The notes: a model not told the origin generated them from the sequence alone. 64,000 bases of DNA from Hymenobacter aerophilus DSM 13606 (GCF_000382225.1 NZ_KB907815.1:27193-91192); one strand, 5' to 3'; shown: positions 15,956 to 25,086, counted from the first letter of the stretch. Numbers and translations: made by a program.

Positions 15956-17449
15956 TTATTCGCCCTGTCCCAGCGAGAAAGCGCGCTGCCCGTCCATAAG
16001 GTACAGGTTTTCGGTTTTGATGACCATGACGCCGGCTTCGGTCAGGCGGCGCTGCAAATCGAGCACCTGCCCGAACTGCACCGGCGTGTAGCCCACCTCG
16101 GTGGCCGTGGCGGCCGTGGCGTTGGCGGCCACAAACCGGCAGCGCCAGTGGTCGGTGCAGAACGTTTCGTCGTGGCCGTTGGGGTACACCTTCACGCCGC
16201 GGTTGGTGATGAGTTTGAGCTTCATATCGGGTCCCGCCAGCCGGACCAGCTGCCCGCCCAGCTCGTTGGGGTCGAAACCGCTCCAGCACACAAACAAGTC
16301 GGAGCCCACCAGCTGCTGCGCCACCACGGGCCGCTCGTAGGCCGCAGTAGCCCTGGCGGCGGGCCGACTGGTTTCGGCTGCCTCACCTGCCTTAAACGGG
16401 GCCAACTGCTGCGGCATGCGGCCCAGGCGCTCTATTACGGCGTCGGCAAACCCTTCGGTGCTTACTTTAACAGCACTGGTTTCGGGGCGGTAGATGTCGG
16501 CCGTGTGCAGGCCGTCTTCGAGGGCGCAGAGCCAGGCGTTGTGCACGCGGGCGGCCACGTCGTGCTGGCCCAGGTGCACGAGCATGAGCACGGCGGCCTG
16601 CAACAGGCCCGAGGGGTTGGCAATGCCCCGGCCGGCAATATCGGGGGCCGAGCCGTGGATAGCCTCGAACAGGGCGCCCTGGTCGCCGATGTTCGACGAG
16701 CCCGCCAGGCCCACCGAGCCGGCTATCTGGGCCACCACATCCGAAATAATGTCGCCGTACAGGTTCAGCGTCACGATTACGTCGTAGCGTTCGGGCGTGT
16801 CGGCCAGCCGGGCCGTGCCGATGTCGATAATCTGGTGGTCCTGGCCCAGGTCGGGGTACTCCTGCCCGATTTCCATGAACACCTTATGAAACAGCCCATC
16901 GGTGAGCTTCATGATGTTGTCCTTGGTCATGCAGGTCACGTGCTTGCGGCCGTGCTTGCGGGCGTACTCGAAGGCGTAGCGCACGATTTTCTCGCAGCCG
17001 GGCCGGCTCACCAGCTTCAGGCACTGCACCACTTCGGGCGTCTGCTGGTGCTCGATGCCGGCGTAGAGGTCCTCCTCGTTCTCGCGCACAATCACGATAT
17101 CGAGGTCGGGGTGGCGGGTGAATACGGCCGGGTAGAGCGAGCGGGTGGGCCGCACGTTGGCGTACAAACCCAGGGTTTTGCGCAGCGTTACGTTCAGGCT
17201 CTTGTAGCCTCCGCCGAGCGGCGTCGTGATGGGCGCCTTCAGCAGCACGCCGGTGCGCCGCAGCGAATCCCAGGCCTCCGGCCCGATGCCCGAGGCGTGG
17301 CCCGCCAGGTACACCTGCTCGCCCACTTCGATAAACTCGGGCGCCAGCGCCGCGCCGGCCGCTTCCAGAATGCGCAGCGTTTGGGTCATGATTTCGGGGC
17401 CGATACCGTCGCCGACGGCCACTGTGATGGGTACTTTGGTGGACTGCAT
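15956..17449 (-). CDS. icd: NADP-dependent isocitrate dehydrogenase (TtIDH type)
   Basis: A 497-residue enzyme of the TCA cycle that oxidatively decarboxylates isocitrate to 2-oxoglutarate. The N-terminal VAVGDGIGPEIM and the active-site stretches YANVRPTRSL, IVRENEEDLYAGIEH, LNLYGDIISD and FEAIHGSAPDIAGRGIANP are all visible. A C-terminal extension of about 150 residues (VGSDLFVCWSGFDPNELGG... DETFCTDHWRCRF) distinguishes the Thermus-like IDH class from shorter enzymes. The start is ATG 17449 (MQSTKVPITVAVG). A TACATTTG promoter box lies 52 bases upstream, and the gene is transcribed divergently from the TPR/binding-protein gene. Confidence 0.9.
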   Translation of the reverse strand: MQSTKVPITVAVGDGIGPEIMTQTLRILEAAGAALAPEFIEVGEQVYLAGHASGIGPEAWDSLRRTGVLLKAPITTPLGGGYKSLNVTLRKTLGLYANVRPTRSLYPAVFTRHPDLDIVIVRENEEDLYAGIEHQQTPEVVQCLKLVSRPGCEKIVRYAFEYARKHGRKHVTCMTKDNIMKLTDGLFHKVFMEIGQEYPDLGQDHQIIDIGTARLADTPERYDVIVTLNLYGDIISDVVAQIAGSVGLAGSSNIGDQGALFEAIHGSAPDIAGRGIANPSGLLQAAVLMLVHLGQHDVAARVHNAWLCALEDGLHTADIYRPETSAVKVSTEGFADAVIERLGRMPQQLAPFKAGEAAETSRPAARATAAYERPVVAQQLVGSDLFVCWSGFDPNELGGQLVRLAGPDMKLKLITNRGVKVYPNGHDETFCTDHWRCRFVAANATAATATEVGYTPVQFGQVLDLQRRLTEAGVMVIKTENLYLMDGQRAFSLGQGE

Positions 17450-17500
17450 AGTGAATGAAAAGGGGAAAAGTGAAAGCCGGAGACGTTCCGGTTGATGGCC

Positions 17501-17508
17501 CAAATGTA
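17501..17508 (-). promoter_or_regulatory. Bacteroidetes -7 box (TACATTTG) for icd
   Basis: This is an exact TAnnTTTG match on the minus strand, giving a leader of roughly 45 bases to the icd ATG. It lies back to back with the plus-strand box at 17638. Confidence 0.6.
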
Positions 17509-17637
17509 TAATGACTTTCACAAATAATAGTAAAGCTATCAAAACTAAAAGCATCCCCTTCATCCGGCCATTCGTAAACAGCCGTCAGCCTTCCGCTCGG
17601 GTTTGCCGGCCATTTTAGCATCCCGGCCGCAACTCCT

Positions 17638-17645
17638 TACCTTTG
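17638..17645 (+). promoter_or_regulatory. Bacteroidetes -7 box (TACCTTTG) for the TPR/binding protein
   Basis: This is an exact TAnnTTTG match 63 bases upstream of ATG 17709. A TTTTAG stretch about 20 bases before it could serve as a weak -33 element. Confidence 0.6.
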
Positions 17646-17708
17646 CGGCGCGGGCCGCGCTGGTGGTGGCTCCGTGGTTTTTCCGCTCCTTCCCTGGTTT
17701 TTCGGTCT

Positions 17709-19460
17709 ATGAGGCTATCTACCCTCCTACCCCTGGTGCTGCTGCTTGCCGGTCTAGCTCCCACTCCGCCGCTGCGGGCCCAGCCCCGGTCGGCGGCCAA
17801 ACCGGGCGGCCCCGCGGCCCCGGCCGCCGCTACCCCCGACCAGGATTTACACTACAAAAACGGGAAGATTCTGGTGGAGCGCGGCTCCTACGCGCTGGCC
17901 ATGCAGGAGCTGGAGCCCCTCACGCTGCCCACTGCCAAGTTCGCGCGGGCCCCGGAAGCCGCCTACCTGTACGCCGTGGCCGCCAGCCGCCTGAAAAAAT
18001 GGGCTGAAGCCGAGCAGATGCTTAACCTGCTGCGCAACCGCTACGCCAACTGGGCCGGCCTGCCCGAAGCCCTGTTTCTGCAGGGTCAGATTTCGTTTGA
18101 GCAGCAGGACTACGCCAACGCCCTGGCCGTGCTGAACGGGCTGCCGGCCGGCACGCTGGCCGCCGAGCGGGCCAATATGGAAGCCGCCTACCTGCCCCGC
18201 ATCGGCGAGAAAGCGACCTTCCAGGCGTTGCTGAAGGATTTTCCGCAGGATGCCGCCCTGGGCCGGGCCTTCGCCGACAAGCTGATAAGCGGCGGCTGGT
18301 ACACCAGCGCCGACCAGCCCCAGCTCGACCAGCTCATCAGCCGCTTTAAGCTCGACCGCAACGCCTACACGCCCCGGCTGGGCGGCACCAAAAAAAGCAG
18401 CTACAACATCGGGGTGCTGCTGCCCTTCGAGTTCAATGATACGAGTTGGGAAAAGCGCCGCCGCAACCAGTTCGTGACTGACCTGTACGCCGGCCTGCGC
18501 CTGGCCCAGGACTCGCTCCAGCGCGCCGGCCGGCCGGTGCAACTCTTTGCCTACGACACCGGCGCCGATACCGTGCAGCTCAAGCAGGTGCTCACGCTGC
18601 CCGAGCTGGCCGGCATGGACCTCATCATTGGCCCCATTTATAAGTCGGGCTCGAAGCTGCTGGCCCAGTACGCCCAGCAGCACCAGATTGCCGTTGTCAA
18701 CCCGCTGTCGCAGGATGGCAGCCTAGTGCTCGACAATGCCTGGCACTACCTGTTCGAGCCCGCCACCACCACCCAGGCCCGGCAGGCGGCGCAGTTCGCC
18801 TACACCCGCCTGGGTGGCCCGCGCACGGCCGTGGTGCTCTACGAAGACACCAACGACGAAACCGCGTTCGGGCTGGCCTACAAGCAGGCCTACGAGGCGC
18901 TGGGCGGCAAAGTACTGCAGCTGCGCCGCCTCAAGTCCGACGACGAAACCTCGCTGGCGGCCGGCTTCGGGGGCATCGATCTGAAGACCATCGGCCACCT
19001 CGTCGTGGCGTCTGACAACCCTAAAGCGGGCGTGTTTACGCTTTCGGCGCTGCGGGTGCAGAATGCCAAGCCGCCGCTTATCACCTACGCCTCCTGGCTC
19101 GACAACAACCGTCTCAGCCTCGACCAGCTCGACTCGCGCGACGTGTACTTTATCCATCCTAAGTACCTCGACCGCAACAGCGCCGGGGTGCGGCGGGTGC
19201 GCCAGCTTTACTCGCAGCAAATGAACCTGCCGCCCTCGGTGTTTGCCTATACGGGCTTCGAGCTGCTCTACTATTTCGGCAGCCAGCTGCACCAGTACGG
19301 CCCGGCGTTCCAGCAGCCGCTGGCGGGCAGCGGGCCGGTGTCGGGGGCCGTGTTCCAGGGCATCGGCTACCCCGACGGCGCCCACGACAACCAGTACGTG
19401 CCCATCACCAAGCTCGAACGGCTGGAGGTGGAAGTGCTGAACCCGGTAGGCTTCCGGTAG
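17709..19460 (+). CDS. Secreted TPR plus periplasmic-binding-fold protein (LpoA/amino-acid-receptor-like)
   Basis: A 583-residue exported protein. The signal peptide MRLSTLLPLVLLLAGLAPTPPLRAQ is followed by TPR-like helices (residues about 45-190: HYKNGKILVERGSYALAMQEL, LPEALFLQGQISFEQQDYANAL). A type 1 periplasmic-binding fold starts near residue 230 (YNIGVLLPFEFNDTSWEKRR, DLIIGPIYKSGSKLLAQYA, RTAVVLYEDTNDETAFG). The combination resembles LpoA-type activators of peptidoglycan synthases and branched-chain amino-acid receptors. No transporter genes are adjacent, which favours an envelope or cell-wall role. ATG 17709 was chosen for the signal peptide and the promoter box upstream. Confidence 0.75.
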   Translation: MRLSTLLPLVLLLAGLAPTPPLRAQPRSAAKPGGPAAPAAATPDQDLHYKNGKILVERGSYALAMQELEPLTLPTAKFARAPEAAYLYAVAASRLKKWAEAEQMLNLLRNRYANWAGLPEALFLQGQISFEQQDYANALAVLNGLPAGTLAAERANMEAAYLPRIGEKATFQALLKDFPQDAALGRAFADKLISGGWYTSADQPQLDQLISRFKLDRNAYTPRLGGTKKSSYNIGVLLPFEFNDTSWEKRRRNQFVTDLYAGLRLAQDSLQRAGRPVQLFAYDTGADTVQLKQVLTLPELAGMDLIIGPIYKSGSKLLAQYAQQHQIAVVNPLSQDGSLVLDNAWHYLFEPATTTQARQAAQFAYTRLGGPRTAVVLYEDTNDETAFGLAYKQAYEALGGKVLQLRRLKSDDETSLAAGFGGIDLKTIGHLVVASDNPKAGVFTLSALRVQNAKPPLITYASWLDNNRLSLDQLDSRDVYFIHPKYLDRNSAGVRRVRQLYSQQMNLPPSVFAYTGFELLYYFGSQLHQYGPAFQQPLAGSGPVSGAVFQGIGYPDGAHDNQYVPITKLERLEVEVLNPVGFR

Positions 19461-19559
19461 TTGTTTAGTATTGAGTAATGGGTATTGAGTAGTTAGATAC
19501 CCGTAACTCGAATCTCGACTGAAACGGTCCGATTTTAACTTCCTCTTACGCTACTTCTC

Positions 19560-20891
19560 ATGTCTCACGACTCCATAATCCATACTAAAACGGCCCTCAA
19601 CCTCGCCACTTCCGACGCCCTGTTCACCCGCGCCCAGCACCACATTCCGGGCGGCGTCAACTCGCCGGTGCGGGCCTTCCGGGCCGTGGGCGGGCATCCG
19701 GTGTTCATGCAGTCGGCTAAGGGGGCCTGGCTGACCGACGTAGACGGCAATAAGTACCTCGACTTCATCAACTCCTGGGGCCCGATGATTCTGGGCCACG
19801 CCCCCGACATTGTAGTGGACGCCGTGCAGAAGGCCGCCGGCGACTCGCTCTCGTTTGGCGCGCCCACCCGCCGCGAGGTGGAAATGGCCGAGTTGATCAA
19901 GAAAATGGTGCCCAGCATCGAGAAGGTGCGGCTGGTGAACTCGGGCACCGAGGCCACCATGTCGGCCATCCGGGTAGCGCGGGGCTTCACGGGGCGCGAC
20001 AAAATCATCAAGTTCGAGGGCTGCTACCACGGCCACGGCGACTCATTTCTGATTGCCGCCGGCTCGGGCGCCCTCACGCTCGGCGCCCCCGACTCGCCCG
20101 GTGTCACGCAGGGCGTGGCCCTCGACACGCTCACGGCCCCCTACAACGACCTGGCTGCCACCGAGCGGCTCATTCTGGCCAACGAAGGCCAGGTAGCGGC
20201 CCTGATTCTGGAGCCCGTGGTGGGCAATATGGGCCTGGTGGCCCCGGCCGAGGGCTACCTGCAGGGCTTGCGCGACCTGTGCACGAAGCACGGCATCGTG
20301 CTCATTTTTGATGAGGTGATGACCGGCTTCCGCCTCGCCCGCGGCGGCGCCCAGGAGCTGTTCGGCATCACGCCCGACCTGACCACACTGGGCAAAATTA
20401 TCGGCGGCGGCATGCCCGTGGGCGCCTACGGCGGCCGCCAGGATATTATGGACCAGGTGGCCCCGGCCGGCAAAGTATATCAGGCGGGCACCCTCTCGGG
20501 CAACCCCATTGCCACGGCCGCCGGCATCGCTCAGCTCACCTACCTGCAGGAGCACCCCGAACTGTACACCGAGCTGGACCGCATCACGGCCCGCCTGGCC
20601 GACGGCACCCGCCAGATTTGCGCCGACCTGGGCCTGAACTACACCGTCAACCGCGTGGGCTCGATGTTCAGCGTCTTCTTCACCGACCAGCCCGTGCGCA
20701 ACCTCGACGAGGCCAAAACCTCCGACACCGAGGCGTTCGGCCGCTACTTCCGGGCCATGCTCAACCGCGGCATCTACCTGGCTCCGGCCCTCTACGAAGC
20801 CCTGTTCATCAGCATCTCTATGACCGACGACCTCGTGGACCGCTACCTGACCGCCTGCCGCGAGTCGATGATAGAGGCGCATGGGTTGTAA
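19560..20891 (+). CDS. hemL: Glutamate-1-semialdehyde 2,1-aminomutase
   Basis: A 443-residue PLP enzyme that makes 5-aminolevulinate for heme synthesis. Class III aminotransferase features are clear: HIPGGVNSPVRAFRAVGG at the N-terminus, VNSGTEATMSAIRVARG, YHGHGD, IFDEVMTGFRLA, and the PLP lysine at about K279 in TTLGKIIGGGMPVGAYGG. Length and motifs match HemL. A heptamer repeat array begins six bases after its stop codon, followed by a large hairpin element. It appears monocistronic. Confidence 0.95.
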   Translation: MSHDSIIHTKTALNLATSDALFTRAQHHIPGGVNSPVRAFRAVGGHPVFMQSAKGAWLTDVDGNKYLDFINSWGPMILGHAPDIVVDAVQKAAGDSLSFGAPTRREVEMAELIKKMVPSIEKVRLVNSGTEATMSAIRVARGFTGRDKIIKFEGCYHGHGDSFLIAAGSGALTLGAPDSPGVTQGVALDTLTAPYNDLAATERLILANEGQVAALILEPVVGNMGLVAPAEGYLQGLRDLCTKHGIVLIFDEVMTGFRLARGGAQELFGITPDLTTLGKIIGGGMPVGAYGGRQDIMDQVAPAGKVYQAGTLSGNPIATAAGIAQLTYLQEHPELYTELDRITARLADGTRQICADLGLNYTVNRVGSMFSVFFTDQPVRNLDEAKTSDTEAFGRYFRAMLNRGIYLAPALYEALFISISMTDDLVDRYLTACRESMIEAHGL

Positions 20892-20931
20892 GGGTTAGGG
20901 ATTAGGGATTAGGGATTAGGGATTAGGGATT
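20891..20931 (+). repeat. AGGGATT heptamer tandem array (5 copies)
   Basis: Five perfect AGGGATT units (20897-20931) are preceded by a partial AGGGTT unit that starts at the last base of the hemL stop codon. Similar heptamer arrays after stop codons lie at 39999 and 48652. Confidence 0.95.
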
Positions 20932-20935
20932 AGAG

Positions 20936-21041
20936 AAAGAACGTCATTCAGAGCGCCGCGAAGAATCTCGCGTGTTGACGTTGTGCATCATTATAACATC
21001 AACACGCGAGATTCTTCGCGGCGCTCTGAATGACGTTCTTT
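20936..21041. repeat. CATTCAGAGCG hairpin element (family A, copy 1)
   Basis: The left arm begins AAAGAACGTCATTCAGAGCG and the right arm ends with its reverse complement. The 33 bases from CATTCAG to the inner GTGTTG pair perfectly. This copy has CC in the left arm and GG at the matching right-arm site, where other copies have CA/TG or AA/TT. Confidence 0.95.
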
Positions 21042-21096
21042 TAGCTAACAACTAATCAGTAAAAACCCGACCTTTGCGCGAATCAACCGCGCTTAC

Positions 21097-21981
21097 ATGT
21101 TCCGATTTCGCCCGCTGCCGCTGCTTTTCCTGTTGCTGGGGCTCGTGTTGCCCCTGCTGCTGACGGCCCAGACGGTTACCGGCCCGGCCGCGGCCAACAA
21201 GCGCCTCTTCGACCGCACCGTCGATGAGCTGAATTTCCGGACGATGGAAACGGTGTACGACAAGTCGTTCACCCGCGCCAAGTATCCGGTAAGTCTGCGC
21301 TCGACCAAGGCCCGCGCCGAGTTCGACACCTACTTCGGCCGCGAAGACCTGAAGAAGCTATTTCGCAACTACAACGGCGTTTCGGAGCGGTTTAAGGGCC
21401 AGTTTGGCAAGGGCCGCACCGATTTACTGGAGTTCGAGAAGCAGCTCAACAGCCTGCTGGTCGACCGCAACTTCGAGTTCTTTATCCGGGTGCTGCCGCG
21501 CGATGAGCGGGTGGCGCTGGTGCGTACGCTGCAACGGCTCATCAAGCAGAGCGCGGCCCAGTTCAACGCCTCGCAGGACCCCACCCCCGACGAAGTAGCT
21601 GCCGACGTGGCCACCGTACCGGCTGCCGCCGATGGCGCCGCGCCCGCCACGCTGGCCCCCGCCACGGCCGTAGCCGAAGACCCGCACCCGCAGCCCGAAG
21701 CCGACCTGGCCGCGGCCCCCGCCTACGCCGGTCCCCGCCCGCTCGACGTGCCCGCCCGCCACGACTGGCTCGATTACCTGAGCCTGATGCTGCTCATCGG
21801 CTCGTTTCTGCTGCTGCTCTACCTGGTGCTCAGCGTAGCGCCGGCCCTGCAGCAGCGCCTCGACACCGTACTTCCTGCCGATACCGATGCCGACGACGCG
21901 CCCGAACCCCTTCCGCAGCGGCCGCGCCGCACCGCTTCGCGCGCCCTGCCCGAAGACCGCTACGAGGAGGAAGGGGAATAA
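21097..21981 (+). CDS. Exported single-pass membrane protein, hypothetical
   Basis: A 294-residue protein I do not recognise. It starts with a signal peptide (FRPLPLLFLLLGLVLPLLLTAQ). A soluble region of about 140 residues follows, rich in charged helices and containing YFGREDLKKLFRNYNGVSERF. Then come an Ala/Pro-rich linker, a membrane helix at about residues 228-250 (LSLMLLIGSFLLLLYLVLSV) and an acidic/basic cytoplasmic-type tail ending EDRYEEEGE. GACCTTTG, one base off the TAnnTTTG box, lies 21 bases upstream. It stands alone between repeats. Confidence 0.7.
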   Translation: MFRFRPLPLLFLLLGLVLPLLLTAQTVTGPAAANKRLFDRTVDELNFRTMETVYDKSFTRAKYPVSLRSTKARAEFDTYFGREDLKKLFRNYNGVSERFKGQFGKGRTDLLEFEKQLNSLLVDRNFEFFIRVLPRDERVALVRTLQRLIKQSAAQFNASQDPTPDEVAADVATVPAAADGAAPATLAPATAVAEDPHPQPEADLAAAPAYAGPRPLDVPARHDWLDYLSLMLLIGSFLLLLYLVLSVAPALQQRLDTVLPADTDADDAPEPLPQRPRRTASRALPEDRYEEEGE

Positions 21982-21983
21982 TT

Positions 21984-22095
21984 ATGAATTTTAAATTCTG
22001 AATTTTGAATTAATTGGTTGCCTTGCTTTTTTAAAGCAGCCCAATAATTTATTCCAGCTAATTCATAATTAAAAATTCAAAATCCCTAATTCAAC
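21984..22095. repeat. AT-rich inverted repeat (family G, GAATTTTGAATTAATT)
   Basis: The left arm (ATTATGAATTTTAAATTCTG...) and the right arm (...CATAATTAAAAATTCAAAATCC) are approximate reverse complements. They surround a 40-base centre between two genes on the same strand. A relative of the same design lies at 36418-36528. Confidence 0.75.
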
Positions 22096-22098
22096 AAA

Positions 22099-22635
22099 AT
22101 GATTCTTTCTGACCAGCAGATTCTTGCCGAAATTGAGCGGGGCACCATTGTAATTGAGCCCTACGAGCGCAGCTGCCTGGGCACCAACTCCTACGATGTG
22201 CACCTGGGCCGCTACCTGGCCACCTACCGCGACGCCGTACTCGACGCCCGCAAGCACAACGAAATCGACGTGTTTGAAATACCGGCCGAGGGCTTTGTGC
22301 TGCAGCCCGGCACGCTGTATCTGGGCGTAACCGAGGAGTACACCGAAACCCACGCCCACGTACCCTTCCTGGAGGGCAAGAGCAGCGTCGGCCGCCTGGG
22401 CATCGACATTCACGCCACCGCCGGCAAGGGCGACATCGGCTTTTGCAACACCTGGACATTGGAAATCAGCGTGTCGATGCCCGTGCGCATCTACCACGGC
22501 ATGCCGGTGGGCCAGCTCATCTACTTCACGGTGGAGGGCGACGTAGAGAACCTCTACAACCGCAAGCCCAACGCCAAATACAACGAGCGCACGGTAAAGC
22601 CCGTCGAGTCGATGATGTGGAAAAACGCCTTCTAG
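22099..22635 (+). CDS. dcd: dCTP deaminase
   Basis: A 178-residue trimeric enzyme converting dCTP to dUTP for thymidylate synthesis. The family signature is complete: MILSDQQILAEIERG at the N-terminus, CLGTNSYDVHLG, FLEGKSSVGRLGIDIHATAG, DIGFCNTWTLEIS and the C-terminal IYHGMPVGQLIYF. The catalytic Glu is expected in the WTLEIS segment. Length is normal. It stands between an AT-rich repeat and a 222-base spacer, with no sign of an operon. Confidence 0.95.
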   Translation: MILSDQQILAEIERGTIVIEPYERSCLGTNSYDVHLGRYLATYRDAVLDARKHNEIDVFEIPAEGFVLQPGTLYLGVTEEYTETHAHVPFLEGKSSVGRLGIDIHATAGKGDIGFCNTWTLEISVSMPVRIYHGMPVGQLIYFTVEGDVENLYNRKPNAKYNERTVKPVESMMWKNAF

Positions 22636-22857
22636 GCAACCGCAAACGGCCCTAGTAAGCCGCTTGGCAATCAGCCCGCGGGGCGGCCTGGGCCGTTGCG
22701 CGGGCCGGTTGCTTTTAAGCAGGTATCGGGCCGCCCAGGGCCGCGGAGTAAACTACCTGGCATCATTTTTCGTTAGGGAGGGGCAAGCCCCGGCTTACGC
22801 GCCGGCTGGCAATCAAGGATTTGTCCTTGCCCCATCTATTCACGCTATTCTTTCCCG

Positions 22858-23364
22858 ATGAAAAAGATACTTGCCCTCGCCTCCGCTCTGCTCCTGACTT
22901 CGTTTGGCGTGTATGCCCAGCAACGCGCCCCGCTGGTTGTCAAGCAGGATAAAACCAAGCCCTCCCCGCGCCTCAACCCCGGCCAGCAGCACGCCCGCGA
23001 GCTGTCGTACCAGATGACGCGTGATTTGCGCCTCAACGGCTACCAGAAAACCCGTATTCAGGCCATCAACGAGGATAAGCAAGCGCGCATCATTGCCATC
23101 ATTCAGCAAAATGAAGGCAACGACAAGCTGATTAAAGACCAGTGCGACGCCGTGTGCAAGGAGCGCGACAAGGAGTTGCAGGCGGTGCTCAGCACCGACC
23201 AGTACAGCAACTACTACGGTTCGCGCAAGGAGTACAACGCCTTCAGCATGAACTACAAAACCCAGACGACCAACGATGCTTTCGTGAAGTCGGTGAAGGA
23301 CCCGGCCCCGGCCAGCAGCAAGGGCGCCACTATTGGCCCCGCCGCTACCAGCAAAACCAAGTAG
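22858..23364 (+). CDS. Secreted helical protein (Spy/CpxP-like or DUF4890-like), hypothetical
   Basis: A 168-residue protein with a signal peptide (MKKILALASALLLTSFGVYAQ). The mature part is mostly helical and basic; a central region (MTRDLRLNGYQKTRIQAINED) resembles the LTxxQ-type helices of Spy/CpxP-like periplasmic proteins, but the classical LTPEQ motif is absent. Two cysteines lie close together (DQCDAVCKERDKE). The C-terminal 25 residues are low complexity. A strong terminator follows. The function is not known from sequence. Confidence 0.7.
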   Translation: MKKILALASALLLTSFGVYAQQRAPLVVKQDKTKPSPRLNPGQQHARELSYQMTRDLRLNGYQKTRIQAINEDKQARIIAIIQQNEGNDKLIKDQCDAVCKERDKELQAVLSTDQYSNYYGSRKEYNAFSMNYKTQTTNDAFVKSVKDPAPASSKGATIGPAATSKTK

Positions 23365-23381
23365 CATCGTACAAGTTGACA

Positions 23382-23419
23382 CAAAAAGCCCCACCAGCAT
23401 GATGCCGGCGGGGCTTTTT
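23382..23419 (+). terminator. Rho-independent terminator after the secreted helical protein
   Basis: AAAAAGCCCCACC and GGCGGGGCTTTTT form a long stem with loop AGCATGATGCC, flanked by A- and T-runs. It can serve both the plus-strand gene and the convergent gldC. Confidence 0.9.
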
Positions 23420-23460
23420 GGTGTTTGATACGGCCGCTTGGCTGGCTGGCAGCTACCGCG

Positions 23461-23799
23461 TTATTTCTGCTTTTGCTGCTCCTCCTCGATGTGGTCCATC
23501 AGCTGGCGGCACAGCTCGCGCATTTTGGTGGCCATTACCGTGTCGTTGGTGGCGGTGAGCACGCTTTCGGCCATGGCGCCGATGGTATCGACGTAGAAAT
23601 GCTTCATCTCATCGACGGGCATATCCTTGGTCCAGAGGTCAATTTTCATCGTTCCCCGCTCGTCCCGGTCCCAAAGGGCGATGTTGATGGCTTTGGCAAA
23701 GTGAATATCGGGCCCTGCATCGGTGGCCGACCAACTGATGGCCTCGGGCACCTTCTGGTCGTCGAGGGCAATGCTGAAGCGGATTTCAGATTTCTTCAT
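23461..23799 (-). CDS. gldC: Gliding motility protein GldC
   Basis: A 112-residue cytoplasmic protein of the Bacteroidetes gliding system. The N-terminus MKKSEIRFSIALDDQKVPE, the ISWSATDAG stretch and the region KIDLWTKDMPVDEMKHFYVDTI match GldC as I know it, including its length near 110 residues. Its role in gliding is accessory and structurally undefined. ATG 23799 is the likely start; a GTG lies one codon upstream. The gene follows dnaN on the minus strand and is separated from it by a CACGGATTAGC-type inverted repeat. Confidence 0.88.
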   Translation of the reverse strand: MKKSEIRFSIALDDQKVPEAISWSATDAGPDIHFAKAINIALWDRDERGTMKIDLWTKDMPVDEMKHFYVDTIGAMAESVLTATNDTVMATKMRELCRQLMDHIEEEQQKQK

Positions 23800-23963
23800 C
23801 ACGGATTAGCGTGGATTTAAACGGATTTCACGGATTTTGTAGGCGGGTCACGAAGCAGCACGAATCCGGATGGATTTCATGAATGGTATCCTGGGAACAG
23901 TCGTTCGACGGGCCCATCTACAAAATCCGTGAAATCCGCTAAAATCCGCGCTAATCCGTGATC
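23799..23963. repeat. CACGGATTAGCG inverted repeat (family F)
   Basis: The left arm (CACGGATTAGCGTGGATTTA... CACGGATTTTGTA) and the right arm (TACAAAATCCGTG... CGCTAATCCGTG) are reverse complements over about 40 bases. They surround an 80-base centre. The element spans the gap between the dnaN stop and the gldC start. A single arm of the same family occurs at 63514-63557. Confidence 0.85.
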
Positions 23964-25086
23964 AGACGTAGTTGTTGAGCATCACGGGCATCACCAGCAT
24001 CAGGATGTTCTCGTGGTCGTCGGGGGTGGTGGGCATCAGCAGGCCGGCGCGGTTGGGCGTGCTCAGCTCCAGCGTAATTTCCTCCGAGTCGATGTTGCTC
24101 AGCATTTCCTGCAGGAACTTAGCGTTGAAGCCGATTTCCATGTCCTCGCCATCGTACTGGCAGGCCAGCTTCTCGTTGGCTTCGTTGCTGAAGTCGAGGT
24201 CTTCGGCCGACACCGTCAGCTCGGAACCCGCGAGGCGCAGGCGCACCTGGTGGGTGGTTTTGTTGGAGTAGATGCTGATGCGCTTCACCGAGTTCAGCAG
24301 CTCCTGACGGCTGATGATGAGCTTGTTGGGGTTGCTGACCGGAATGACGTTCTCGTAGTCGGGGTAGCGCTCATCAATCAGGCGGCACACGAGGCGCATC
24401 TGGTTGAAGCTGAAGTAGGCGTTGGAAGCGTTGAACTCCATGCGCACGGGCGTGGCCTCGGAGGGCAGCGCGCCCTTAAGCAGGTTGAAGGCCTTGCGCG
24501 GGATGATGATGTTGCTGGTCTGGCCCGCGCCCACGTCGGAGCGGCGGTAGCGCAGCAGGCGGTGGCCGTCGGTGGCCACAAAGGTTACCTGGTTGTCGGC
24601 CAGCTGCACCAGAATGCCGGTCATGGCCGGGCGCAGCTCGTCGGTGCTCACGGCGAAGATGGTTTTGTTGATGGCCCGGCTCAGCGACGAGGAGGGCATC
24701 TCAACCGGGGCCGTGCCCTTTACCACCGGCACGCGGGGGAAGTCAGTGGCATTCTCGCCGGCCAGCTTGTAGCGGCCGTTGGAGCTGGCAATTTCGATGC
24801 TGTAGGTTTCCTCGTCGAGCGTGAAGGTAACGGGCTGGTCGGGCAGGTTCTTGAGCGTGTCGAGCAGGATGCGGGCGGGGGCGGCAATGCGGCCGCTTTC
24901 GCGGGCCTCCACGGGCAGCTCCGTCATCATGCTCGTCTCCAGGTCGGAGGCCGTAATCGTCAGCTTGCCGTCCTCGATTTCAAAGAGAAAGTTCTCCAGA
25001 ATAGGCACCACGGGGTTGTTCGTAACCACGCCGTTGATGCTCTGGAGCTGCTTGAGCAGGGCGGAAGACGAGACGATGAACTTCAT
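23962..25086 (-). CDS. dnaN: DNA polymerase III beta subunit (sliding clamp)
   Basis: A 374-residue clamp, the standard length for Bacteroidetes. The N-terminus MKFIVSSSALLKQLQSINGV, the segment LTITASDLETSM, the central FVATDGHRLLRYRR and the C-terminal MPVMLNNYV are typical of DnaN. It forms a ring on DNA and tethers the replicative polymerase. Unusually, no dnaA or gyrB gene is adjacent; instead it sits between gldG and gldC on the minus strand. ATG 25086 follows a TATCTTTG box by 37 bases, so it can be transcribed independently of the gld genes. Confidence 0.96.
   Translation of the reverse strand: MKFIVSSSALLKQLQSINGVVTNNPVVPILENFLFEIEDGKLTITASDLETSMMTELPVEARESGRIAAPARILLDTLKNLPDQPVTFTLDEETYSIEIASSNGRYKLAGENATDFPRVPVVKGTAPVEMPSSSLSRAINKTIFAVSTDELRPAMTGILVQLADNQVTFVATDGHRLLRYRRSDVGAGQTSNIIIPRKAFNLLKGALPSEATPVRMEFNASNAYFSFNQMRLVCRLIDERYPDYENVIPVSNPNKLIISRQELLNSVKRISIYSNKTTHQVRLRLAGSELTVSAEDLDFSNEANEKLACQYDGEDMEIGFNAKFLQEMLSNIDSEEITLELSTPNRAGLLMPTTPDDHENILMLVMPVMLNNYV

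Noticed and set aside
20891..20931. AGGGATT array and the AGGGCTT array resemble telomere repeats
   Set aside because: They are short, internal, directly after stop codons and on a normal bacterial segment with genes on both sides, so they do not mark a chromosome end.
22636..22857. GC-rich inverted pieces (GGGCGGCCTGGGCC, GGGCCGCCCAGGGCC) and GGGGCAAG/CTTGCCCC in the dcd downstream gap, considered as a riboswitch
   Set aside because: The pairs are partial and have no conserved riboswitch core that I recognise. They look like another inverted-repeat element of the local type, but too irregular to call with confidence.
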